NCBI GenBank assembly: GCA_963691655.1
Contig: OY829326.1
Location: 112,751,388 to 112,815,387 of the forward strand
DNA: 64,000 bases
Origin: Toxonevra muliebris
Taxonomy: Eukaryota; Arthropoda; Insecta; Diptera; Pallopteridae
Direction of reading: 5' to 3'
Part shown: positions 36,227-47,700 of the stretch, piece after piece
How the letters are laid out: each line of letters opens with the position of its first letter
Numbering within the stretch: position 1 is the first letter of the stretch
The notes under the pieces: model-generated
Seen by the model: only the letters and a program-made list of their open reading frames with translations
Databases searched by the model: none
What the model was told of the DNA's origin: nothing
Position numbers and translations under genes: made by a program

Positions 36227-37327
36227 GGTCTGTTCACGTACAAACAATTTTTGAAAATTGTTAATAGTTTTTACTGGTAAAATATTCACGTACTTGAAAA
36301 ACCACACGAAATGATTTCAACGAATTACACTTTAAATTCATTAAATTAAATTACACAGTCCAACAAATTCAGACTTTTTGGCAGCAAGAGAATAGCCACC
36401 CTATAATCCTGAAAGGATATGTTGTATAGACCATTTTTGTAAACAAACTTATAGTCCATCACGTCTCAGTTTTTTTTTTTTACAGTGGGTCAAAGTTTTC
36501 TTATTTTGGTCGGAGGGAGCTGAATATTAAGTGCAAAAAGTGTTATAAATTGTTGTCTGAGAAAAATTTCATCGGCAAAGTTGTATGATAGAATTTTACG
36601 AGGGTCATTTCTTAAGAACATATTAACCCTTTAGTTCCTCTTTTTATGGGACAGTTTGGCCCCGTTTTTGACGAAAACCTAAAAAGTCCTTTCAAAAGAG
36701 ACATTTAAGGATTGAAATATTCGGCAAAAATATTTGCCAGAAAATTCTACTAGGGGTCATCAAAGAGATAAAAGTCAAATATAAAAGGATAAAAGGAAAT
36801 AGATTTGTACTTCTGCAAAATTTGTAATTTACGCAGAATTAGCACGCGACTGGTATGTGATCTACCGGTTCAATCCAAGTCATGCATGTAGAAAATGCAA
36901 ATATCCTGTCAACGCCATTATATCAGTTCAGTATCTCAAGTTGTTCTCAAGTTGTACATATAATTTTCGGTATGAAAATTTGAGACGGAAATCATGTTTC
37001 AAAAAAATAAAAATATAGTTCTTCGGTTTGGATGATACGCCCATAAATAAAACAAAACCAATTCTTTAGTTTGCAAACAGCTTCTGCCATCTTTAGTTTT
37101 TGCCTAATTTGGGTTTATTATGCAAATTTGTAAATTCTTGCTGTTGGTCTGTGTTATTATTAACAATATTTTTTCGCGCTAAAAATGTATTGTTAAAATA
37201 ATGGATCAGCTCTTTGATTGAACGTTTTTAACATTTTTCTGTTCACGTACTTTTTCTGATAGTTTTCCCCAATCATGCTTTCACTCTCTCCCTGAAAGTT
37301 TTTAATGGAAAAGTATGTGAACAGACC
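36227..37327. mobile_element. 1.1-kb TA-flanked MITE upstream of the CLIPB gene
   Basis: TIRs GGTCTGTTCACGTAC and GGTCTGTTCACATAC with TA on each side (36225-36226, 37328-37329). TTCACGTAC recurs internally near 36288 and 37242. The corresponding place in the duplicate copy (about 26560) lacks it. Confidence 0.8.
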
Positions 37328-37485
37328 TAATAACATTTTGCTCTGTTTTATTTCATTTCGTTCGAAAGTGAACACTATCGGAATGCTTTGAAAATGTTAT
37401 TTTTTCGTTTCGTTCTATACCTCTTGTACCTACGATATTTGAAAACATTTTTTTTTGCAGCTTATTCCTCACTGTGCAATAATAT

Positions 37486-38526
37486 CGGCTATGCCAACTT
37501 GCGGGGAATTCCCCGATTTGCGGGGAGTTTTACTGGATGCGGGGAATCGGGGAATCCGCTGTTTTTTGCGGAGAATTTGAAGTCGTTCAGCATTTAGTCA
37601 TAAAAGTCTGTGGAATATTTTTTGACAAATTTTATGTTATGTTAAATGTGTAACTTACGCAATATTTCATATTTTGGGTCTTAAAAACTTCGTCTCTTCT
37701 TAAGTGGGCCCTGCGACTTATTGATTTGGAAAAATCGATTTTTAAAAAGGAGTGCTATTTGAAAGTATTATATTTTAAAAGTATTTTGTGAAAATTTCAG
37801 AGACGCAGAATACTTTCGTAGATATAGACTATAATAGCGCCGAGTGTCGGTCAGGCGAAAATAGTCGCGAGGCGCTTCGACCGTTCAGAAAGTTATGCCT
37901 TAGTCCAGCACCTCCTGATTAATAACTCTTAGTCCTAGCTGACTAATCTGTTAACTTACAAATTACGATCAGCCATCATAAAGAAGATGAAATATATTTT
38001 AGATGTTAAAAGCCGATAGTCAAAACTTTGAACTCGATTTTCTCAAGATAAGGTTTTTGCCATTTTTTATTTGAGTCAAAAGAGAGCCCATGTCTTCTCC
38101 TTTGAGAACATTAATGTCCAAAAATGGCTGAACGTCTAGTAATTCGAAACACCCCATCTCGTTCAAATTTGGTGTGTAGCTACTACCCAATGGGATTTAA
38201 CTTTGTGCAAGCTTGAGCCGGATCGATTTTGAGAGTGGGTTCCCTTGAAGTGAAATCTCCCATGTGCCAAAAGAATTCCGGAGTGAAAAAGTACATTTCT
38301 ATTAATCTACCAGTCCCATAAAAATTTGTTAAGTTTTGGACCGAGAAAGTTCAGGGTCGCCTTAAAATAACACTCACCCTCAGGTTGATTTCGTTCGTTT
38401 TTGTCAAATGTTTATATGGAAAGTGCGTGTAGCGCTGTTATAATATGAAATTATACCAATGCGGGGAATTCGATCGAAAATCGGGGAATTTCTCGGGGAG
38501 AGAAAAAAAATGAGTTGGCATCCCTG
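37486..38526. mobile_element. hAT-type element in the CLIPB upstream region
   Basis: 8-bp duplication AATAATAT at 37478-37485 and 38527-38534. Ends CGGCTATGCCAACTTGCGGG and, reversed, CAGGGATGCCAACTC, with GCGGGGAATT motifs at both sides. The duplicated gene copy near 26735 lacks it. Confidence 0.9.
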
Positions 38527-38680
38527 AATAATATGCATAAATGAGAAATTCCCAAAAAAAAAAATTTATATATATTTTTTTTTTCTTAGAATCATTTTAA
38601 TCTTGCGGAAGATTGTGTAGTTTATTTATTATATATAAGTATGCAAGCGAAATAAATAATTTTCATTAAGTTTGTTACTT

Positions 38681-38686
38681 TATAAA
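38681..38686 (+). promoter_or_regulatory. TATA box of the CLIPB protease gene
   Basis: TATAAA lies 54 bp before the ATG at 38735, so transcription would start near 38710 with a short leader. The decayed duplicate also has TATAAA (26882-26887) ahead of its pseudo-exon. A hAT insertion ends about 155 bp upstream of the box. Inference from position and consensus only. Confidence 0.55.
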
Positions 38687-38734
38687 GAGTGCAGCAACTA
38701 AACAACGCATACAAGAAAAAAAATAATTAACGAT

Positions 38735-41700
38735 ATGAAAAGTCTATACAATTTAGTGGTTTTTTACGTTTTATTTTTGTGGATTTTAACAATTTCTACT
38801 TCAGCTGCAGGCAAGTTTGTTCATTCTTGTTTTTGTAAACATAAACAAAAACACTTTAAACTTTATATTTCTCTAAACATTCTTTTACTTCAAAAGACAT
38901 TGAATCATGCACTACACCAAGCGGCGAAGATGGACAATGTGTACCATATAGAGAATGTGGTTTTATAAAACAAATACTTGAGACATATAATGCCACTGTG
39001 CCACAACACATAAAAGACTATTTAGGAAGATTACGCTGCAATAGTAATAAAGTAAGTAATACACAAAAATTGTTTAAAAAAAAAGAGACAGGGGTAAATC
39101 CAGCCTTACTTACGTTTCACCATTCAGTATAAAATGATTTTTTTCACCAATAATTATCAACTATTTCAAAAATCGGGTAACACAGTCGTATGTGTCTTAT
39201 ACTCTTGTACATGAATCAGCATAAACATATTTTCAATTATTAATATAATAAATTAATACTATTACTCATATTAGTGGCGAAATTCTGCGAATTGGTCAAT
39301 GAAAATTAAAGAAAACAAATTTTTACAAATAGATTTATAAAAAATTTGACTGTTTTGCTTTAATAAGTATATTTTTTTAATACATATTTGATTTGCCTAG
39401 CGTTACTTACGTTTCATTGCAGCGTTACTTACGTTTCAAGTTGTGTATCACTGGTCTACAAATGAAAATTTTTAGAAATGAAAAAATTAGGAATTTAGCT
39501 AGATAAAAGGGGGTCACTGAGTTGGAATCCGTGGTCTAATACACTGTACTACATCGGGATTTTTTTTATGGAGCACACAACCTTGAAATAATCTAACAAA
39601 TAAAAAAGTAAAAGTGAAATTCGTTTGTTTAACAAAAGAAATTTAGATTTTTAAAACAATTTTTTATTATTTATTTTTTTGTTTTAAGTTCCTAGCGTAG
39701 CATAGTATATGTCGAATTCAGCGATCGCCTTTTAGCTCAAGTACACTTGACTTGCCCTTTTATTTGCGTAGTATTTAGGGATTATTAAATAAGGGTTTGA
39801 ATTAAACAATAAAATGCACTCATTTAATATATTTTATTAAAAAAAAAAGTTTAATTCGTTGCAAAGTAAAGTTAAGCAGCTTGTGTTTTGATAGAGCAAA
39901 GTGTTTTGAAAGATATAGTGAAAGTAATAAATGCTATGTGGTAAATAATCAAATCTTTAAATATAATGCTAAAAAATAAAATTTTAATTCTTGAGCAAGG
40001 AACTTATAACTTTTTAAGAGAATTTAGATTAAAGAAGACTATTTTTCTCCCGATATACCTTATCGCCTTTTATATTTAACTTTATTTTTTCTCTATAACG
40101 CCGCACACGATGCTTGCTCCATTTCTATTTCTGCTACCACATACAAAAAAAAAAAAATTAAAAAAAAAAAAACAATGGATGTGTGCAAGGCAAGCAAGAT
40201 ATTTGATGTGTAAACAGTTAAGCTAACTGAATGCCATATACATAAGCTCACATATGTAAAGCCATATATAGGGATTTGATGTATAATCTATATGCTTAAA
40301 AATTTATTAGATATTATCTTTTATATATAATAGCCCAATTCACTATAAATTACAAATGGTCTTACATCATTGTAAATGCAAATTTTTATTCCATATCGCA
40401 TATATTTGTTGTTGTGATAGCAAAAATATTTTGCAATTGCACCAGCTGTAAATTGCATCTTTTTTTCCGCGCTTTAAGTTTTTCTTCCTGTCGATGTGAA
40501 AATTTTACATAACGTCGCCTGAGAATTGAATTGGCGTATAGGTGTATGAATTTGTACACACATACTCCAAATCAATTCTCAAGCGACGATAAGTGCTTTC
40601 CTCATTTAACCTTAGAAAAGCAACAGGGGTGACCAGTCACCCCACTACTTTTAAAAAGCACCGTAAAGAGATTTGCCTTAACTGCATTTAATAAAAATAA
40701 GAAATAAGTTTGATTTTTTCTGTTTAACATATTTGCATAAATAAAAATGTTTTGCCTCTCTAAGGTCAAAGCAAAATTTTTATAATGCTGTGGTTTGCTA
40801 TCATTATCACTACATTTTGTTTATGCGTTTATTGAAACCTGGATTCCTTATTACTTATCATTTTGTAATGTTTTTATATTTTAAAAAATATTTTATTCTA
40901 ATCCAATCTAACTAACCGAATGCAAAACCTATCAAACGCCTGTGTTTGCTACGTCGACTTCTCTGCTTGTATGGTGTTGTCGATCTCCATACTTTTAACA
41001 CCAACAAATAATTCTGCCACGAATAAATGTACACACAGATTTTGTTTGCGTATGAGTAAATTGGTCGAAACATAAACAAACAAACTCCGCTCGTATTTTA
41101 TTTTCTCCCTCTCTTCTTCTCCTCTTTTTTCTTTGTTGTTTAGAGTAGCACAGTCATGCCGCGCAGTAGTGTGAGCGAGAGGGGAACTGGACGTTACAGT
41201 TATCATACATCTTACGTTACAGTTATTCTTACATTTTACACATTTGAAATTTTGCCCATACCGTGAGCTAAAATGTTTACACATCAAAAATTATGTTACT
41301 TACGTTTCATTTTTAAATTAGAATTTTTCTACAAATAGTAGAATTTTTTAATCCAAAATGGAGTAGATCAATAAAACTTCAATCTCTAAAAGAAAATCTA
41401 AAATTTGGTTTTATTTTATAAACTACTTTTAGAGTTAAACATTTTTTTGTATATTTCGCGTTACTTACGTTTCACACTTAAAAAATTTTTTAAATTTATT
41501 TTTTGCACCGAAACCAAATATTTAACACACTAAAATTTATGCACCCTTTGAATATTTGTCTCGCTTTTTTTACTAGTAAACTGCGCTTGCGAGTAGCGAC
41601 ACAAATTTAATTGTTTTCCCACAAACTATTCAATGATTCCAAACTTTTTTTACAAAAGCAAATAAAATTATGGGGTTTCCTTGATTTTATTTTTTTAAAC

Positions 41701-44700
41701 CGAATTTATTCATTAAATATGGTTTATTGTCTTTCATGTTAACGTATTTTTAACCTTTTATTTTGATATTTTTATTTTTACTTTTGGTCTCACTTTTCTG
41801 GGATTTACCCATAAGCAAGCGTGGCCGCTATACGTTTGAAATAAAACAGAAATTTGTTAATTTTAATTTAGTTATGCGAAGCATATTTTCATCTACCTAT
41901 ATCCGCCAATCTGTGTAAAAGATGGCTCATATAAAACTTGGTATTGGTATTCCTTTAAGTCAGATAAAAATCATGCTCTGAAATGAGCAACAGTGGTCAA
42001 ATGGCAGAGGCATCTTATCAGCATCATACAAGTGAAATTTTGTAAATGTGAAATCATATTGCAAAACAACATAACACTTAATCCAAATTAGCGCTATAAC
42101 GGATATCTGCGTTAGCAAATCGCTACATGCGAAACATCCGCATAATTTTGGCATTCGCATTCGCACATTTTTCCGCGAATATATAATAAATGTTTAAATT
42201 GGACAAACTGCGGTCTTCGCCAAATAAAGCCAAAAAAGCGGCAAAACTTTTTTTTTTTAAATAACTACAATGTGAAATTCCATATTCGCATTCCCACTAG
42301 CGCAGAGACCATATAAGAACAATAACATTAGTTGTCCACTTGCCGCATGTTTAAGCTCGCCCCACCCATTTGTATTTCTGTAGAACATACAGCTCACGAT
42401 AAGCTATCAGAATAAATTTTGGGAAATTTGAATCAGAGTAAATAAAACAAAAACAAATGAGGAGCTCCAAATCGAAACGTAATAAAATACACTGAACTAG
42501 TATGCTTTTATTGCGTTTTGATTTGAAAGCCCAATAAATGTTATATCTCTAAAAAAAATTAAATATATGATTCATATAATTTCAGAGGCCAAAAATAATT
42601 ATTATTTTTCAAAATTTAATGAAATATATCAGCATATTCTAAATCTCGGAAAGCACAGTGAATCACACAAAAATTATACTAGTTTTACATGCTTTATCGG
42701 AGCCAGTAAAGATTTTTATTTTTTGAGCGTTAACCGTAAAAATTAAAAGTAATTATTATTTATAGATTTTTATTTTTTCAATCTGATATAGAAATCTCTA
42801 TTTGAATTTTATGTTTTTGCGCAACCGAAATCTTTTTTTTTGTGATTTTTACATTTTTTTCTTAAGAGTAAAAATTATTGTTTGAGCTTAATTTTTTTGC
42901 TCAGAAAAAAGAAATAATTTTTCAAGTTTTTTTTCCTTGTCTGAGTTTTATTTTTTTTTTCGAATTGAAAAATTCAAAACTACATACATACATTGTTATT
43001 GTGATATATTTTTTCCCTGTTACTCTATCGTTTACGAATGAAAAGAAATAATAACAAAAAACTTATAAAAGAGTTGTTGTTGGTGTAGATAAAAAATGCT
43101 TTACAAAATTGTATTGCTTTCAACGGTACTTAGGTTGATTTTAACTGACTTTAGATACAATTTGTGATAAAAAAAATTTTAAAATGCTCACATGCGCAAC
43201 TTAGTTCACTCGATGGAAGTGAAACTTCTTTGGTAGGTTTGTGACTGGGAATATGTAAGTGCAATAACAGCAGACTGGAAGAGATAATTGTACGTATGCA
43301 CATGGCATTTAAATAGTTAATATGAGTCGTACATATCCAAAGTGCCAAGGCAATAAACGAAAATTTTCCAGATTTTTAATGCAATACACACTGACCGTAC
43401 AAATAAATAGTTTAAACAAAAGAAATGAGCCTAATTAATGTTAATTAAATTAAAAAACCTATTTTTTCAAAAGTGACTAAGTCCCATCGTAAGTGTAAAT
43501 CCAAATTGCTTAAGTCCCTTTCTGCCAATCGCATTATTTCCTTGTTCTGCTACTGCATCAGGGCCGTAGCTAGAAATTTTTTTCGGGGGGGATGGGGTTT
43601 TCATTCGAAGAAAATATTCATAAATAATTTTTATCAAACTGATTTTTAAATACAATAAATGAAATCGATGATACATTTGATGGACCCTATCAGACTAAGG
43701 ACAAAAGTAGATAAGTGTCTTAAAAGTTTACGAAAAATTTTCTAATATTTTTTAATCTTAACCACAAATTCACAGAATGATCAAATTAAATTTTTTCAAA
43801 TAAATATTATTCAATGTGCATTCAAATGCATTTTTTTTTTATCGTGAAGGACATAATTTCGTTAACTCATTGACTTCCCACTACTGATGATTAGTGTTGA
43901 TTCGATACCCACATAGTATCGATACTTTTACTCATTACTTTTATCACATAAAAGTATCGATGCTACCGAAAATATCGGAAAAAAGTATCGAATATGTACT
44001 TGTATCGAATACTCGTTTAAAGAGACAAATTACACTTTTTTTTGTTTAATTGGCTCTCGAGGAACACATTCAGGCCAGAACGGCAAATTATGATACCACA
44101 TAGTTGAACCTACAGTTTACACTACTCAACACGAGTTTTTCGCCAATGCATCATGGGTTTGAGATATTTCCACTGGAAACACGTGAATCATATAGAAATG
44201 ACTTTAATTTAATTTAGCAAATCGCTAGAAAATTTATAATAGATGGAAAACTAATCAACAGATTAAAGCTTCTTAAAAATATTTTATTTTAATGAAAAGG
44301 TTTCAATAAACATTATGTTCTACATGCATGGCCGGAAATATCTTCTAGAACTTCAATACTGTACTACAATATTGTCATACATTGAAATATTGCAATATGG
44401 ACTGATAGATTTTGAATAATTCTGCAGTAGCATTTTGAAATATATTACTGATTACTGTAAAATATTGTAAAATTTTAAATATTGTATAGCAATATTTCAG
44501 TTTTTTAAATAAATATTTTCCAAAAGTATAAAGTATCCGATACTGACCCTTTTTTCCGACACCAAGTAAAATACTTATGTTATAGCATCGAGTAAAAAAA
44601 GTACTTGAATCTAATGAAAAGTATCGAGTTTTTACTTGTATCGAATCATCACAACTGATGATGTACCCATCCTCAAAAAAATAGTAGAGGCTCATTTTTT

Positions 44701-47700
44701 TCAAATGATCATCATTGGGAATTTGAGCCATCAATGATAAGGAACCCGGGTGAGGTTGGCGTATATTCCCTAAATTCGTGAAGTCACAGCATTGAAAGAG
44801 ATCTTTCTAGTCGTGGTGCTCTGAGCAATAATGGGTTAAAAATTAATTACATTTTAAGATTGTCTCCTAAAACTGCATGCGTTTTGCTAATAAGATGGTT
44901 CCTAGTTTTTGCGAAGGAATTTTTCGCGTTGAACACGAATCTGAGGTCAAAAACTTCCCATCACGTCACGTTTTAGGAAAAAAACTGGGGTTCAAGCAAG
45001 TCTAATTTTATAAGGATCCGATAATTTTTTCTATTTTTATTAATTTTTAAACTTTTCAAACTGATTCAGGACAAAACTTTAAATCAAAAAAAGTTACTGA
45101 CCTAGAAAAATTATGAATGCAGGAGTGCTCAGTATCACCTTCTCTTTTTGAATTCGTAGTCAAACCTCATGTCGAAGAAAACAAATCGGATTTGATCGCA
45201 TAGTGTAACTAAGATTTCAAATTTATTTTTTATATTCGACATTTTAGAAAAAAAAAAACCGATGGAAGTAAAAATATCGTTAAATAGATTTTATTTTGAC
45301 TTTTTTTCCATCCATTGGCAATTAATCTCAAAAATTAGAATAAAGTTTCCACATTTCGGGGGGAGGTCAGAACTCCCAAAACCTCCCCCCTAAATACGGC
45401 CTTGTACTGCATTGTAATAAATTTAAATTTTTGGCTTTGCACATGGCCGCATTCATACAGATGCTTTATGATTTCTTGTGCTTAAGTCCAGATGATTTTT
45501 TTTCAAAACTCATTAGGTCCATATAGTATTTATCAAAAGTGCTTAAGTCCAACGTAAAACTGGTTTATTTTGGATTTGGCTTACTTTATCATTGTTTCGC
45601 AAAATGTCTCCAAAAACAGTTTCCTAAATACTTTTACCCATGTTACAAGTATTGAAAGGTAGATGCTTTTTTTCAAAAAGTAGCCATTTTGAACATTTCA
45701 GAGGTGCATTTTTTTAAATGGATAGAAAAGAGTGAGTTAATAGAAGATCATTAATACTACTTTTATTACTTAGTACTAAATTATAAATTTTATTTATAAT
45801 AAAAAAAAGTATAAATAATGTTATTAAAATAAGTTTTCTTTATTAGGCAATACCTTGAACATGTTAAGAGTCAAAAAATAATATAAAAAGCAAACCAAAA
45901 GGATCAATAGAAGGCATGTTGATAGTGTTTAATGATGTAACAGGGTAAGGGTAAGCCGTACTACTGTCGTATGATTCATTGGAATAAGTGGTCATAAAAA
46001 TTTCAGCAAAAAAAAATTGAACTCTTTTGACTCACTTAAGCCTGTCCTGCGGTTTTAAAGCGCTCAGGTGCTCGTCTCTCAACACTTCAGTGCCAAATAT
46101 GCTTACTCTAATCTGACAAAAATCGGGGCAGACACTAAAAAAGTGATCTGCCTTCTCTTACATTTTTCCTCCAAACAAGAAGGACAGAAGGCACAAGCTC
46201 CCAGGCCAATCATATTGAAATGCTTGACCCAAGAGAAGTACCTGTATATAATCCCACCAGCTGCCTATAGCTCTTTCTGTAAAGTGATAACAGAAAGTCT
46301 TCTAGACGCTTCGAGATAACATGTAACATGATCTTTATCTGTCTCAAGCCACTCAGTTCCTCCCATTTACGATTATTTGGTGGTCTTGATGGCTGTAGAT
46401 GACAAAGAGAGTACAGGTTCTGGGCCCAAGAAACCAGTTTTCGAACCCTTTCTGCCAGGAGATCAGCAAATTCATTTCCTGAAAATCCAGGCAGGCTATT
46501 TTGTTTTACAACACAATCAAACCTGTATTTACTATGCAAAACCAGATTGGATGTGGTTAGAGGTTTAAGCAAGGATTTAAGTGCAGCCTGACTGTCACTA
46601 AATACACAGATACTCCATCCACTCCAACCATTATCAATGACATGGTCCATTGCCATTCTGTTCTGAGAGAAGTGAAAGTACACAACCAAGTTTGGGCCTC
46701 TGGAATTTGTATTGTATAGCGCTGTTTTAAAACTAAAATTGTTAGCATTGATAGAACGGTTAGGTCTAAATCAGTATCTTCAACAATGCCACCAATAGTG
46801 TCCGACCGAAGGTGATTTTTTGGCCGAAGCCGAACTTCGGACTTCCATATTTGCAACAAAAAACTATTAAGGTGGTAATTAAACCCGTTTTGATGATGGC
46901 TGTCTAGAGACACGCTTGGGAGCTAGAGGGTTAGGTAAAAATATTGAAAATTCAATTTTTGGGATAGCTTTATTGTACTTATGTTCTTTTAGTTAAGTCA
47001 TTAACAGTTTATATTTTTATCTATCTAGTTTTGAAAATAAGTATTTGATTTTTGTCATTTTTTTTAACTATTTCAATTTAAATAAAACACATTAAGAGAT
47101 ATCACAATGATCCTGGTTCGGACGGAGTAGAACTACTGATGCATTGAAGATACGATGAAAATTTAAACGCAATCAATTCATTAGTTTTTGAGATATTGTG
47201 GCAGCCATTTCGAAAAATGCTGTTTTGAGAAAAACTAGATTCAAAGTTCAAATATGCATGACTGCTGTATTAGGGCCTGCAAATAAACATCTGTAACTTT
47301 CAATCGACTGTGAATTTCAAAGAATCCCTTTACACATATATTCTAGAGGGATTATAGCCAAAACAATTTTCAATTTTTTTGACCTCCTTGAAAGCAAAAA
47401 AAAAAAGTGAAGCGCCAGTAATGGAAAATGTCGGCTTTCCTTACAATTCACTCTTCTTTTCAATACGCTTCAAGTCTTCCTTAAAAAGTAAAAAGTTTGG
47501 CTTGCTTTTGCTGCCTCAAATTGTATTAGCTCCAGCAGGTTGTTCGTTAAAAAAAAACACACTGATTACTGTTTGTACGGTTGTAAATCTGTGGGTTACT
47601 CAAAAGTAAAAATGGAACAAGCAAACGGAGAAAACATAACACAGAAATTGTAATGTAAATACTTTATATAACCACTTCACATTTATTTATTTGTATAAAT

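Larger units (their letters stand above)
39092..41810. mobile_element. Unclassified 2.7-kb element in intron 2
   Basis: Ends GGGTAAATCC-AG and, reversed, GGGTAAATCCCAG. TTACTTACGTTTCA occurs five times in the same direction: 39106, 39402, 39424, 41297 and 41461. The duplicate of the intron (27250-27300) runs straight through the insertion point: GAGAGAAAGG then GTGGCCGCTAT there, GAGACAG before and GTGGCCGCTAT after (41821) here. The interior carries the inverted repeat at 40180-41290. No long coding frame. Confidence 0.7.
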
